Below are positions 16,021 through 25,182 of a stretch of DNA of 64,000 bases, piece after piece. A model generated the notes under the pieces. The model ran no database searches. It saw only the letters and a list, made by a program, of their open reading frames with translations, and had not been told where the DNA came from. Each line of letters begins with the position of its first letter. The first letter of the stretch is position 1. Source of the stretch: Cytobacillus oceanisediminis (lineage in GTDB: Bacteria > Bacillota > Bacilli > Bacillales > Cytobacillaceae); the NCBI RefSeq assembly GCF_022811925.1, contig NZ_CP065511.1, positions 186,001 through 250,000 of the forward strand. Reading direction: 5' to 3'. The position numbers and the translations under genes are program-made.

Positions 16021-17406
16021 TTAAGCTGCTTCCTGATCTTCTCCAGAATCTTGTGGTACACGCTTTCCTATTCCAAAAGCGAAATAACTGATAACCACAA
16101 TCCCCAGGAAAACAATACCTGCGATCAGCGAGATCCGGGTATCATCATTCAGCCACATTCCCACTAATACCATTAATAAGAATGCGATGGTTAAATAATT
16201 GGTCACAGGAGCAAAAGGCATTTTGAATGGATGCTTGTCCATTTCAGCTCCTTTTGCTTTTCTAAACTTAATTTGACTGATTAAGATGACAAACCATGGA
16301 ACCATACCTGGAAGAACACTTGCACTGTATACATAGACGAATAAATTTTCTGGTGCAATATAGCTTAAAATAACACCAACCGCTAAACCAATCAGTACAC
16401 CCATAGTACCGACAATCGGTACACCTTGAGAAGAAATTTTCGTAAAGAATTTAGGTGCCTGCCCATTTACTCCTAACGTATAAAGCATACGACCTGCACT
16501 ATAAATACCGCTGTTGCAGCCGGACATCGCCGCTGTAATAACAACAAAGTTAATAATTCCTGCAGCAGCAGTGATTCCTACTTTTGCAAAAGTAGCCACA
16601 AATGGGCTTCCGACTGATTGAAGCTGATCCCAAGGATATACAGTTACAATCACTAAAATAGCTCCAATATAGAAAATCAAAATCCGCCAAATGATACTTT
16701 GAATTGCACTTGTAAGCGTTTTCTTCGGATCTTTTGCTTCCCCTGCTGTAATTCCAATTAGTTCAACGCCTTGATACGCTCCAATAACAAGGGATAAGGC
16801 AAAGAAGAAGCCTGTCCATCCACCTGTAAAGAATCCGCCATGTTCCCAAAGATTAGAAAATCCTATTGCCTCTCCTCCATTGCCAATTCCGAAGAAAATA
16901 AGTCCAAAACCGGCAATGATCATTAAGATGATCGTTACAACTTTAATCAAGGAAAACCAAAATTCAAATTCACCAAATGATTTTACTGAAATTAAATTCG
17001 CCGCTCCCAGCATCAACATAGCAATGAAACCCGGAATCCACGCAGGCAAGTCTGGAAACCAGTATTGCATGTAGGCACCTACGGCAATAATTTCAGCCAT
17101 CCCGACTATTACCCATTGAAACCAGTTGCTCCAGGCAGTCAAATACCCGGCCAATGGATGAATATACTTATAGCCAAATGTTGCAAAGGAACCCGTGTTA
17201 GGCTCTAAATACAACATTTCTCCCATGGCACGCATGATGAAATAGATAAAAATTCCTGCTGTTATATAAGCAAGAAGCACAGACGGTCCTGTCCATTGAA
17301 TGGTGCTTGCTGATCCCATAAATAAGCCGACACCAATGGTACCACCCAGCGCAATCATCTGAATGTGACGCGATTCTAAGCCTCTCTTCAATTCTTTGTT
17401 TGCCAC
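16021..17406 (-). CDS. Amino-acid permease (APC superfamily, AAT family)
   Basis: The 461-residue integral membrane protein has 12 hydrophobic segments and the N-terminal signature of amino-acid:proton symporters: [27 protein letters not shown], with the conserved GTIG turn in helix 1. EAKDPKKTL lies in the central cytoplasmic loop. It resembles the AapA/GabP/AnsP branch. The substrate could be D-Ala/D-Ser/Gly, aspartate/asparagine or GABA, and the sequence does not decide. The start is GTG 17406 after TAGGAGGAT. A 464-bp AT-rich leader precedes the gene and probably holds its promoter. Confidence 0.9.
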   Translation of the reverse strand: MANKELKRGLESRHIQMIALGGTIGVGLFMGSASTIQWTGPSVLLAYITAGIFIYFIMRAMGEMLYLEPNTGSFATFGYKYIHPLAGYLTAWSNWFQWVIVGMAEIIAVGAYMQYWFPDLPAWIPGFIAMLMLGAANLISVKSFGEFEFWFSLIKVVTIILMIIAGFGLIFFGIGNGGEAIGFSNLWEHGGFFTGGWTGFFFALSLVIGAYQGVELIGITAGEAKDPKKTLTSAIQSIIWRILIFYIGAILVIVTVYPWDQLQSVGSPFVATFAKVGITAAAGIINFVVITAAMSGCNSGIYSAGRMLYTLGVNGQAPKFFTKISSQGVPIVGTMGVLIGLAVGVILSYIAPENLFVYVYSASVLPGMVPWFVILISQIKFRKAKGAEMDKHPFKMPFAPVTNYLTIAFLLMVLVGMWLNDDTRISLIAGIVFLGIVVISYFAFGIGKRVPQDSGEDQEAA

Positions 17407-17870
17407 TCCATATCCTCCTAAGTTGAGATTTCAAAATAGTGGTCAAAAAGATTCTTAATCTTGTATTCAAATACTCATTTATAATAATAAATACCGCTAA
17501 TAATTACAATGGAATATTTTTATAAAAGGCTATATATCAATATTAACATTAGGAAAGAGGCACAAATAATTATTATAGTAAAATACAAAAAGAATTCTGA
17601 CCTAATCAAAGGCGAGGACTATCACTCCTCTCTATCTATGCAAGTTGCTTAATAACTCTGCATTTAGTTAAATAGGAGTTTTGGCAAGAAATAATGTAAA
17701 AAGCACCTGGGTTTCTCAAAAGCCTATATTAAATTAGGAGAATCTCTCACCGTTTATCAGAAGGATAATGATAAACGATTAGCAAATTAATAATATGGTG
17801 GCTGAACAGCTGATGAGCAAGAGGGATTAGTGATATGGGTTTTAATCAAATTTAACTTGGAGGGACCGGC
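17407..17870. other. 464-bp intergenic region, no gene seen
   Basis: This AT-rich gap lies between the divergent permease and SRPBCC genes. A weak GAGGA/TCCTC hairpin lies near 17613-17628. I find no T-box (no GGTGG box), riboswitch core, tRNA or frame with a ribosome site. Confidence 0.5.
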
Positions 17871-18335
17871 ATGAACTCAACAAACAAAATGACAACACAA
17901 ATAGGGGAACGCGAAATTACAGTCACGCGCGTATTTGATGCTCCAGCTGATCTTGTGTTTAATTCTTGGACGAAAGAGGAGCACCTGTCAAAGTGGTGGG
18001 GACCACAAGGTTTTACGTTGACTTTTCAGAAATTCGATATGAAACCAGGCGGTACATGGCAATTTATCATGCACGGTCCTGATGGCGTTGATTATCCCAA
18101 TACCAACGTCTTTGTTGAGGTCGTTAAATCCGAGCGAATCGTCTTCAAACATGATGTGTTTCCCCATTTTCTCGCCACAGCAGTCTTTGAGGATCTGGAT
18201 GGCAAAACTAAACTCACTTATACCACAATCTTTGAAGAAACTGCCGCTGTATTTGAAAAGGTGAAAACATATGCCGTCCCAGGTGCCGAACAGACTATGA
18301 AGCGCTTAGAGGAGCATCTGGGCGGTATGTCTTAA
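17871..18335 (+). CDS. SRPBCC/AHSA1-domain protein
   Basis: The 154-residue protein is a single SRPBCC helix-grip domain of the Aha1 C-terminal (AHSA1) type. Diagnostic segments are VTRVFDAPADLVFNSWTKEE, LSKWWGPQGFT (residues about 45-55), MKPGGTWQFIMHGPDG and the C-terminal helix AEQTMKRLEEHL. Such small proteins bind hydrophobic ligands or act as cyclase-like or stress proteins, and most have no assigned ligand. It is often encoded beside an ArsR regulator, but none is present here. ATG follows GGAGGGACC. It converges on the WYL regulator across a GCCAG/CTGGC hairpin. Confidence 0.88.
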   Translation: MNSTNKMTTQIGEREITVTRVFDAPADLVFNSWTKEEHLSKWWGPQGFTLTFQKFDMKPGGTWQFIMHGPDGVDYPNTNVFVEVVKSERIVFKHDVFPHFLATAVFEDLDGKTKLTYTTIFEETAAVFEKVKTYAVPGAEQTMKRLEEHLGGMS

Positions 18336-18383
18336 TGGCATTCTCCTAATGGTGCCCTTGTAACTCCGTAATGCCTGGAAAAC

Positions 18384-18408
18384 GCCAGGTTTTATCTGGC
18401 TCTTCTTA
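18384..18408 (+). terminator. Weak hairpin between convergent SRPBCC and WYL genes
   Basis: GCCAG pairs with CTGGC across a seven-base loop and is followed by TCTTCTTA. The T-run is broken, so termination is tentative. Confidence 0.4.
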
Positions 18409-19368
18409 TGGACAGAATAAGCGTAATCTCTCTTGCAAACCTTCTAAGATTTCTTTCGGCATTTCCCTGACCTTGATATCCCCACCCAGGAAAAGCATCC
18501 AATTGGTTATTTCGGTCAGTTCCTCTGAATTATGAACATTGATAAAAGTCTTCAGAACAGCTGTCGTTTGGTAAGGATTCGTATAGGAAATCGAGACTTT
18601 TAAAGGGTGGTATTTTTTGAACTGGGCAATTGCCTGCGGGCCAAGTTCAAGGACAAGGTTGATTACTTCCTCCTGCTTGCTTATTTTTTCTAAAATATTT
18701 TTTCTGCTTACTCTTTTTTTCACAGGATAGGGTTCGACATTGGTGAGATTGTCCACGGGGAAAATTTGTTTCTTTTCTTCCTTTAAGTCAAAGCCTTCAA
18801 TCAGCCAAATGCTTTTTTCACGATAAAGTTGCAAGAGATAAATGGGATATGACCTAATTCCATTTTCTTCGTTGATGGTAATCAATAAATAGCTATCCAA
18901 AAGAAGGGTTTGAATAAGTTTTTCCAGCATCGGGTGAGGGAGGTCCGACAGTTCAAGCAGGTCGGGATTATTGGGGTTGGTCCCTTCAAACAGCAGGATT
19001 TGATTTAAGAGAACAAGGTCTTCCTGCTGGTTTTCTGAGATGAGGCCGAGCAGTTTTTCAGCCAAAGACTGACGGCTCTTTAGATAGGGGAGCTGCTGAT
19101 TTCTTGTAGCCATAAAGGCAAGGAACAGAGCTTTGATCTCATTATCGGTAAAGCGAACAGCGGGCAGGACAGAGTTGTTCATGACAAAATAGCCCCCATC
19201 CCTTCCAACTTCAGCGACAAGCGGCATCCCCATGGCTTCAATTTCCCGAATATCTCTAATCGCTGTTGAACGGGAGATATTAAATTCTCGCATGATCTCA
19301 GAAATAGTAAAGTGGGCACGGTTATTGATATACCGCATCATCACATTAATCCGTTCAACTTTTTTCAT
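18406..19368 (-). CDS. WYL-domain transcriptional regulator (YobV-like)
   Basis: The 320-residue protein combines an N-terminal HTH_11/DeoR-type winged helix (residues 1-60, FTISEIMREFNISRSTAIRDIREIE) with a WYL-type sensor region (about 140-320, including REKSIWLIEGFDLKEEKKQIFPVDN). It resembles B. subtilis YobV in domain order and size. WYL domains sense small molecules or nucleic-acid ligands, and none is identified here. It is divergent from a GyrI-like protein, as yobV is beside yobU, so it likely controls that promoter. A TTGACA box sits in the shared 107-bp gap. ATG follows AGGAGG. Confidence 0.88.
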   Translation of the reverse strand: MKKVERINVMMRYINNRAHFTISEIMREFNISRSTAIRDIREIEAMGMPLVAEVGRDGGYFVMNNSVLPAVRFTDNEIKALFLAFMATRNQQLPYLKSRQSLAEKLLGLISENQQEDLVLLNQILLFEGTNPNNPDLLELSDLPHPMLEKLIQTLLLDSYLLITINEENGIRSYPIYLLQLYREKSIWLIEGFDLKEEKKQIFPVDNLTNVEPYPVKKRVSRKNILEKISKQEEVINLVLELGPQAIAQFKKYHPLKVSISYTNPYQTTAVLKTFINVHNSEELTEITNWMLFLGGDIKVREMPKEILEGLQERLRLFCP

Positions 19369-19475
19369 TTGGCCTCCTAAACAGTATCATTTTTTGACAT
19401 GATTTAAGGCTATTATAAACTCATCAAGTGAAAAGATAAATCATTTGAAATTTTTAAAAAAGGATGGTTTTGATT

Positions 19476-19955
19476 ATGGCAGATTATACTCTGGAAGAAA
19501 AAGAAAGCTTTACGGTATTAGGCATTGGAACTGAACTGAAGAGTGATTATACGGATTATGCCGGCATCAATAAGGAAAAGGCAGACTTTTGGCAGGCAGT
19601 CAAACAGGATGGAAGGCTAGACGCTTTAAAGGCCATAGCCAAAAATGACTACATCTTTGTAGTGAACGAAGCGGTGAATAACAAGATGATGCATTATGCT
19701 GGCGTCATGACAGAGGAGTCGCTCCCAGAAGCATCAAGACTGATCCAATTCCCTAAAGGGGAATACCTCGTTGTTAAAGGGGAAGCCGAGACAGGGGAAG
19801 AGTTAAGCAATATGCTTACTGGCATTGCCTTTGGTCAAGTCTTGCCAGAAGCAACGAATGTTGCCTATGTTGGCGGGCCCAATGCAGCGGTTGAGATGGG
19901 GCAGCGAAACGGCTTGGTATTTGGTGAAATGTGGATTCCTGTTGTTAGGAAATAA
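19476..19955 (+). CDS. GyrI-like/effector-binding domain protein (YobU-like)
   Basis: The 159-residue protein has the SHS2-type GyrI-like fold that also forms the effector domain of AraC-type activators such as Rob and BmrR. Recognisable pieces are YAGVMTEE, FPKGEYLVVKGEA and the C-terminal GLVFGEMWIPVVRK. B. subtilis YobU has the same design and neighbour. Such proteins bind small cationic or hydrophobic ligands. I place the start at ATG 19476. An ATG 12 bases upstream overlaps the ribosome site. It is co-directional with the next gene at a 22-bp gap, so both are probably one operon under the WYL regulator. Confidence 0.85.
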   Translation: MADYTLEEKESFTVLGIGTELKSDYTDYAGINKEKADFWQAVKQDGRLDALKAIAKNDYIFVVNEAVNNKMMHYAGVMTEESLPEASRLIQFPKGEYLVVKGEAETGEELSNMLTGIAFGQVLPEATNVAYVGGPNAAVEMGQRNGLVFGEMWIPVVRK

Positions 19956-19977
19956 GGAGATAAAAGGCGGGATTTAA

Positions 19978-20442
19978 ATGTCCTATATGGTCGATTTTAA
20001 AAATGTGTCTGCGGCTGGTTTAGAGTCTTCACCAGCAGCGGAAGCACTTGCTGGTTTGCGTGCGAATGAAGCCCGTTACTTCATGAACAAATATAAGCAT
20101 GAATTTACGGTTGTACCGGCCAGCAAAAGCCAGGAGACCCTTAATTATGTGAACCATATTTTGAAAGAAGAACGTGATATAGAGTTTGCAGCCAAACCTT
20201 TAGAGACGTCGCGTTTTCAAGTGGAGAATATCAAATGGGCCTACGTTTTCTATGAGGATGGCCTTAGTGTCAACGTCATGTATACCGTTGATGACCCTAA
20301 AAAACGCGCTGTTGGTTTTAAGCTTTCTGAGGGGATGGAAGTACCAAAGGAGTTAGAAGGGAAGTTTAAGTTTGCCAGGCGGAAATCTAAACTGGCGGGG
20401 ACTATTCGGGGGTCGTTTTTTGTTATTAAAGGGGAGTATTAA
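19978..20442 (+). CDS. Conserved hypothetical protein, 154 aa
   Basis: The product is a soluble mixed alpha/beta protein with no catalytic motif that I recognise. It starts MSYMVDFKNVSAAGLESSPAA and ends with a basic stretch (KFKFARRKSKLAGTIRG) and FFVIKGEY. The gene follows the YobU-like gene by 22 bp with GGAGATAAAAGGCGG before the ATG and is closed by a strong terminator, so it probably shares that promoter and regulator. I do not assign a function. Confidence 0.75.
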   Translation: MSYMVDFKNVSAAGLESSPAAEALAGLRANEARYFMNKYKHEFTVVPASKSQETLNYVNHILKEERDIEFAAKPLETSRFQVENIKWAYVFYEDGLSVNVMYTVDDPKKRAVGFKLSEGMEVPKELEGKFKFARRKSKLAGTIRGSFFVIKGEY

Positions 20443-20514
20443 GGTTAGAAATTAAGTTCACCGGGAAGAGCAAAAACAGCCAATGATACAAACAAATACA
20501 TGTAGGCATTCACA

Positions 20515-20560
20515 ATAACAGCACCTCTCCATCATCTTAGGGGGTGCTGTTATTTTTTTC
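20515..20560 (+). terminator. Terminator of YobU-like operon
   Basis: AACAGCACC pairs with GGTGCTGTTA, followed by TTTTTTTC. It lies only 16 bp before the leftmost rlmH-type repeat. Confidence 0.9.
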
Positions 20561-20575
20561 GCATAAACATCTTTT

Positions 20576-20591
20576 ATTTATGATACGGTTC
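20576..20591 (-). repeat. rlmH 3'-end repeat, copy 3 (outer att-like site)
   Basis: Read leftward the sequence is GAACCGTATCATAAAT. It is identical to copy 2 over 18 bp and to the true rlmH end except for one base. In frame it would encode GEPYHK and a stop, the exact C-terminus of RlmH. Same orientation as rlmH. It bounds the outer cassette. Confidence 0.8.
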
Positions 20592-20900
20592 ACCAAAACT
20601 AATTAACAGAATCTATAAATAAAGGAAACTTATATTAATTTCTTCAATACTGCCGTTCGTTATGGTCCGGGTTAACCTTTCCCACTCTTACGACTCAAAT
20701 TAAAATGCATTTTGCAGGTCCTCAACGAATTCTATTAATGTCTACTCTCTAATTCCTTCCCTACTCCTATTATAATCGTCTCACAATGATATTTAGTACT
20801 TTAAATAAACTCATTATCACTTATAGATTTATGCCGTGCCAAAATTTCAAGTAATTCGTAGAATAATACAAATTAATACTTGTGATTGGAGTGAATCACC
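20592..20900. other. AT-rich left part of outer cassette, no gene seen
   Basis: About 300 bp between the outer repeat and the CgeB-like gene. It presumably carries that gene's promoter. I could not identify a convincing housekeeping or sporulation sigma-factor promoter, and I see no other feature. Confidence 0.4.
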
Positions 20901-22088
20901 ATGAGGATTCTGTTCCTTGAAAGTCATCCGATGTGGATATTTGGATTGCCAAATGGCTTTATAGATGCAGGTCATAATGTCATGATCTCAGGATCACTAA
21001 CTAAGGGAAATATTCTCGAAATGATAGAGCAATTCAAACCAGATCTTATTATATCTATGGGATGGACCGCAGAACATTCAAAAAATAAGCAAATATGGAT
21101 TCATGATGTTGTAAAACAGAAAAAAATACCTCTTGTTTATTGGGCGACGGAAGATCCGCTGCACACAAAGAAATTTTCTATTCCATTAATAAAAAGAATG
21201 AACCCAGACTTCGTATTCACGGTTACTCCGTCAATTTGCAAGTTATATAATAAACAAGGTTTCAAATCAGCTTATTTAGATTTTGCCTATCACAAAAGTG
21301 TCCATCATCGTGTAAAGCCATTTAAAAAATACCGTTGTGATATAGCTGTTGTAGCCAATGCGTATCCCGACTTTCTTTTAAAGAACCCCGACTCCTTCCG
21401 TCTTTCTTCTATACAAACGCTAATCTCTCCTCTTCTAGAAAATAATATCCGTGTAGACTTTTGGGGCGATGATTGGGATTCTATGGGGGATCTATTAGGG
21501 AAAAACATTCCTAATAATTGGATACACGGATATTTGGATTATAGCGAAGCCCACAAGGTTTATAGTTCAGCAAAAATCGTACTCGGTATCCAAAACTGTA
21601 AAGATCAATTAACACAACGCACTTATGAAATTCTTGGTTCAGAAGGTTTTTTGATTACCTCAGATACTCCTGCAGTTAGAAGTAAATTTAAACATAAGCA
21701 TGATTTAGTTCTTTCGTCATCTCCTGAGAGAACCGTAAAACTAATTAAATACTATTTAAAAAATAATAAAAAGAGAGAACAAATCAGAACTCAGGCAAAA
21801 CAATCACTGATAAATGACACTTATCGGCACCGAGCTGAAAAAATAATAGAAGTATTGATTGACCACGGGATTTTAAGCAATAACATTAAATCTATTAAAG
21901 GCGGAAAGATAGTCCATTTTCCAGAACTGCTAAAACAAAAATACGAATTATACGTTGTAAAAAAAGGGGATACATTATTTCAAATCTCTCAAAAATACGG
22001 TGTTTCTTTGGAACATATTATGGAACTTAACCAACTGGATTCACATATTATTGATGTTGGGCTTATGTTAAAAATAAAAGCAAAGTAA
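20901..22088 (+). CDS. CgeB/YkvP-like glycosyltransferase-type protein with LysM domain
   Basis: The 395-residue protein opens with [20 protein letters not shown] and carries the CgeB/YkvP-type region (about residues 1-320), including [23 protein letters not shown] and the C-terminal lobe ending [23 protein letters not shown], a glycosyltransferase-1-like signature. The C-terminus is a single LysM domain (about 345-393, [29 protein letters not shown]). CgeB acts on the outermost spore layer in B. subtilis. LysM binds peptidoglycan-type glycans. Together they suggest a spore- or wall-surface glycosylation protein. It is the only gene of the outer cassette, is AT-rich, and follows GGAGTGA. Confidence 0.83.
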   Translation: MRILFLESHPMWIFGLPNGFIDAGHNVMISGSLTKGNILEMIEQFKPDLIISMGWTAEHSKNKQIWIHDVVKQKKIPLVYWATEDPLHTKKFSIPLIKRMNPDFVFTVTPSICKLYNKQGFKSAYLDFAYHKSVHHRVKPFKKYRCDIAVVANAYPDFLLKNPDSFRLSSIQTLISPLLENNIRVDFWGDDWDSMGDLLGKNIPNNWIHGYLDYSEAHKVYSSAKIVLGIQNCKDQLTQRTYEILGSEGFLITSDTPAVRSKFKHKHDLVLSSSPERTVKLIKYYLKNNKKREQIRTQAKQSLINDTYRHRAEKIIEVLIDHGILSNNIKSIKGGKIVHFPELLKQKYELYVVKKGDTLFQISQKYGVSLEHIMELNQLDSHIIDVGLMLKIKAK

Positions 22089-22333
22089 CCTGAAGGAAGA
22101 AATTCTCTATGAATTCTCATTGGGAGAGGTGGTAAATTTTTTAGAGATAAAGTACTCAAGCCAAAAATCAAGGATAAAAATTGTCATTAATTTTCGATAA
22201 TGTTTGAATCTCATGATCTTAAGCAGGATTCGCTATCAATAGTTCATTTGGCTGTCCACTAGCAGCCCAAATTATAAGAGGGTACAATAGATAAATTACA
22301 AACTTCTTTCATGTTCTCTTTAAAAATAGCTTC
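22089..22333. other. Non-coding right part of outer cassette
   Basis: A 245-bp AT-rich stretch lies between the CgeB-like stop codon and repeat copy 2. I find no supported frame, RNA gene or clear terminator. Confidence 0.4.
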
Positions 22334-22349
22334 ATTTATGATACGGTTC
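22334..22349 (-). repeat. rlmH 3'-end repeat, copy 2 (junction att-like site)
   Basis: Read leftward the sequence is GAACCGTATCATAAAT followed by GA. In frame it would encode SEPYHK and a stop. It separates the two cassettes and has the same orientation as rlmH. Confidence 0.8.
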
Positions 22350-22385
22350 ACTTTGCATTTATGGTCAAGCTTCCTAAAGTTCATG

Positions 22386-23006
22386 CTAACTTAATAATGA
22401 ATACAGTTGATATCCCATATAAAGAGCCATAGCCCATATAATAAGTGCGGAAACTTGATTCATATGTTTTAAGAACTTACCATTTTTATCAAATTGGCCA
22501 ATCTTCCTGCCAGAAATCGCTAAGGAAAAGAACCAGATCCAAGAAATCATTATACAAGCCACGGTAAACGCCCATTTCTCAAATCCTGTATAAGCCAATG
22601 AACTAGTTCCTATAACTCCAATAGTATCCATAATAGCATGAGGATTAAGTAATGAAACAGAAGCAGCAAAAGTAACCTGACGACGTGCAGAAAAACGGTT
22701 TTGTTCTTGATTAGCGTTTATTTCGGGTGTGTTTTTCCACATGATCCAGCCCATATAAACTAAGAAAAGGAAGCCAATAAAAAATAACAAAATCTTTAAC
22801 CATTCAAAACTAAAAACAATAATGGATACCCCGGCCACAGCCAAATAAATCAGTATTGTATCACAAACCCCTGCTGTAATAATTGCAGGTAAAGCATTGG
22901 TGAATTTGTTGTGTGTCGCTCCTTGATTAAATACAAATACATTTTGAACTCCTAAAGGTAAGATTAATCCAAATGCCAATACCATCCCATGAAATAATGG
23001 TTCCAC
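22386..23006 (-). CDS. LysE/ArgO family exporter
   Basis: The 206-residue membrane protein has about six helices and the LysE/ArgO signature: LILPLGVQNVFVFNQGA at the N-terminus and the central SVSLLNPHAIMDTIGVIGT. Family members export basic amino acids such as lysine or arginine. The start is GTG 23006 after AGGGGGAATC. It is divergent from a MocR-type regulator over 119 bp, an arrangement in which the regulator usually controls the exporter. TTGGAT/ATCCAA (23066-23085) and a direct repeat CCAACCA (23058, 23082) in the gap are candidate operators. It lies in the rlmH-proximal cassette, 36 bp from repeat copy 2. Confidence 0.9.
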   Translation of the reverse strand: MEPLFHGMVLAFGLILPLGVQNVFVFNQGATHNKFTNALPAIITAGVCDTILIYLAVAGVSIIVFSFEWLKILLFFIGFLFLVYMGWIMWKNTPEINANQEQNRFSARRQVTFAASVSLLNPHAIMDTIGVIGTSSLAYTGFEKWAFTVACIMISWIWFFSLAISGRKIGQFDKNGKFLKHMNQVSALIIWAMALYMGYQLYSLLS

Positions 23007-23057
23007 TATGATTCCCCCTATTCTTATCTAGAATAGCCAAGGACAAGTCATATGTCT

Positions 23058-23088
23058 CCAACCAATTGGATGGGAGTCTATCCAACCA
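23058..23088. promoter_or_regulatory. Candidate MocR operator
   Basis: The direct repeat CCAACCA occurs at 23058 and 23082, 24 bp apart, and the dyad TTGGAT/ATCCAA spans 23066-23085. A TATAAT box for the regulator gene follows at 23095. Paired direct repeats are the usual MocR-type binding layout. Assignment is inferred. Confidence 0.45.
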
Positions 23089-23125
23089 TTTTGTTATAAT
23101 TTAAAAAAATGATTGGAGATAGCCT

Positions 23126-24580
23126 ATGTATGAATTAGATTGGAAGCCAGAAAAAAATTCAGTCGTTCCTTTAAATCAGCAAATATATGATTTTATGAAA
23201 AACAAAATAATGAACGGTGAATGGACAATAGGCACTAAAATACCACCACAAAGAAATTTAGCAAAACGATTACAAGTAAATCGCAGTACCATTGTAACTG
23301 CACTTGAAGAACTGGCTGCCGATGGATTAATTGAGTCTAAGGTTGGAAGCGGTACTAAGGTGATTAACAATACCTGGAGCCTACTTGCTTCAGCTCCTCC
23401 TCCAGATTGGATAAGTTATGTAAAATCGGGTATCCATAAACCAAATATAACGATCATTCAAGAAATTAATAAATCCGAAGCAGACCCTACTATGATTAGG
23501 CTTGGAACAGGAGAACTTTCACCAGATCTATTGCCCAACAAAAAAATGGGGCAAATACTACAAATAGATAATGAGCAGTCTTTATCGCTTGGATACATGG
23601 AGTCTAAAGGAAGCCTATCTTTACGTAAAACCGTTAGTGCATATTTAAGAACAAAGGGAATTAAAGCATCCCCCGAATCGATTTTAATTGTTTCTGGAGG
23701 ACTCCAAGCGCTGCAATTGATTTCTATTGGATTATTAAAAAGAGGATCAACAATACTTCATGAATCACCTTCCTATTTAAACTCCGTACACGTTTTCCAA
23801 TCGGCTGGAATGAATTTATTGGGTATACCACTTGACAAAGAAGGAATTAAAAGTGACTCAATTGGACGTATGAAGCGACAACATCATGCGGCTTTACTCT
23901 ATACGATACCCACTTTTCACAATCCAACAGGCACATTAATGTCTGAAAAAAGGCGGCTTGAATTAATAAAGGTTTGTCAAAGGGAGTCTATCCCTATCAT
24001 CGAGGATGATGTTTATGGTGATTTATGGTTTGAAAACCCTCCGCCAAATCCTTTGAAAGCCAATGACACACAAGGGAATGTCCTGTATATAGGAAGTGTG
24101 TCAAAAACATTAAGCCCCGGGTTACGAATTGGTTGGATTGTGGGACCAGAACCTGTTATTGAACGTTTGGCAGATATAAAGATGCAAACAGATTATGGCT
24201 CAAGTTCCTTATCACAATATGCTGTAGACAAGTGGCTTTGTAGTGGTATGTATGAGGATTTCTTAAAGGCAACAAAAGAGGAATTAAAATTCAGAAGGGA
24301 TTTCACTATTCAAATTTTAAAGAAATATTTTTCTGAGATAGCAACATGGAGCACCCCAAAAGGTGGCTTTTATATCTGGCTTAAATTACTTACAGGTGTT
24401 TCCACCCGAAAACTATTTGACGCAGCCCTTCGAGAAGGAATTTTATTAAATCCAGGAAGTGTGTATGATAATAATGATGATCAGCACCTTCGTATTTCCT
24501 ATTCGTATGCTTCAATGGAACAATTAGAAAAGGGACTGGTTTATTTAGCACAACTTATTAAAAATTCTTCTATGAATTGA
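23126..24580 (+). CDS. MocR-type regulator (GntR HTH + aminotransferase fold)
   Basis: The 484-residue protein joins a GntR winged helix (residues about 13-80, IPPQRNLAKRLQVNRSTIVTAL) to a class-I aminotransferase-like domain (about 110-480). The PLP-binding lysine is visible in GSVSKTLSPGLRIGW, preceded by the HNPTGTLMS and IEDDVYGDL segments that hold PLP. MocR proteins use PLP chemistry to sense amines or amino acids and usually regulate the divergent gene, here the LysE-type exporter. The ATG follows TTGGAGAT. The gene ends in a perfect terminator facing rlmH. Confidence 0.92.
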   Translation: MYELDWKPEKNSVVPLNQQIYDFMKNKIMNGEWTIGTKIPPQRNLAKRLQVNRSTIVTALEELAADGLIESKVGSGTKVINNTWSLLASAPPPDWISYVKSGIHKPNITIIQEINKSEADPTMIRLGTGELSPDLLPNKKMGQILQIDNEQSLSLGYMESKGSLSLRKTVSAYLRTKGIKASPESILIVSGGLQALQLISIGLLKRGSTILHESPSYLNSVHVFQSAGMNLLGIPLDKEGIKSDSIGRMKRQHHAALLYTIPTFHNPTGTLMSEKRRLELIKVCQRESIPIIEDDVYGDLWFENPPPNPLKANDTQGNVLYIGSVSKTLSPGLRIGWIVGPEPVIERLADIKMQTDYGSSSLSQYAVDKWLCSGMYEDFLKATKEELKFRRDFTIQILKKYFSEIATWSTPKGGFYIWLKLLTGVSTRKLFDAALREGILLNPGSVYDNNDDQHLRISYSYASMEQLEKGLVYLAQLIKNSSMN

Positions 24581-24587
24581 ATTTTAT

Positions 24588-24622
24588 TAAGGATACCGTT
24601 ATAACGGTATCCTTATTTTTAT
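24588..24622 (+). terminator. Terminator of MocR gene
   Basis: AAGGATACCGTTATAACGGT and its continuation form a 26-bp perfect palindrome (24589-24614), followed by ATTTTTAT. Confidence 0.93.
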
Positions 24623-24677
24623 AAAAGTCTATATAATAAGTGCTTATCTAGGATAAGTTTAACTTTTTGTTTTACCA

Positions 24678-25157
24678 CTATTTGTGATACGGTTCCCCCC
24701 GATTAATCCGAAAAGCCCTATATATTTGCTCCAATAATATCAGCTTCATCAACTGATGCGGAAACGTCATCTTCGAAAAAGAAAGCTTTTCATCCGCCCG
24801 CTGCAATACCTCCTGGCTTAACCCAAGAGACCCGCCAATGACAAAAGCAATCTTGCTTTTCCCGTATGTAGCTAGCTTATCAAGATTATCAGCAAGCTCT
24901 TCCGATGATTTCATTTTCCCTTCAATAGCCAAGGCAATGACATGGGCATCCGGATGGATCTTCGCCAGGATCCGCTCACCTTCTTTTTGCTTCACCTGAA
25001 TCATTTCTGTTTCGCTTAGTTCTTCAGGGGCTTTTTCGTCTGGAACCTCGATGATGTCCATTTTGGCGTAGGCCGACAGTCTTTTCAGGTATTCGTCAAT
25101 TCCCTGCTTCAGGTACTTTTCTTTTAGCTTTCCGACCGTAATAATTGAGATATTCAC
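24678..25157 (-). CDS. rlmH: 23S rRNA pseudouridine-1915 N3-methyltransferase RlmH
   Basis: The 159-residue SPOUT-class enzyme methylates pseudouridine 1915 in helix 69 of 23S rRNA. The trefoil-knot signature is present: [27 protein letters not shown] (AdoMet loop, about residues 103-112) and the C-terminal [11 protein letters not shown]. Length is exactly that of the family. The start is GTG 25157 after GTGAGGAC. It is the orthologue of B. subtilis yydA and staphylococcal orfX. The DnaA-box cluster beside the 5' end and the att-like repeats beyond the 3' end are both notable. Confidence 0.96.
   Translation of the reverse strand: MNISIITVGKLKEKYLKQGIDEYLKRLSAYAKMDIIEVPDEKAPEELSETEMIQVKQKEGERILAKIHPDAHVIALAIEGKMKSSEELADNLDKLATYGKSKIAFVIGGSLGLSQEVLQRADEKLSFSKMTFPHQLMKLILLEQIYRAFRINRGEPYHK
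24680..24695 (-). repeat. rlmH 3'-end att-like core, resident copy
   Basis: The last codons of rlmH read GAACCGTATCACAAAT. Staphylococcal SCC elements insert at the equivalent site, whose core is GAAGCATATCATAAATGA. Two further copies at 22334 and 20576 have the same orientation. Confidence 0.75.
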
Positions 25158-25182
25158 AGCATGTCCTCACTTTACAAACAAG

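Noticed and set aside
17407..17870. T-box or amino-acid riboswitch before the permease
   Set aside because: No T-box sequence, specifier hairpin or terminator/antiterminator pair could be found.
20443..24677. A ccr-type serine recombinase or transposase in the cassettes
   Set aside because: I looked on both strands for a resolvase-like frame. The only genes are the CgeB-like, LysE-like and MocR-like ones.
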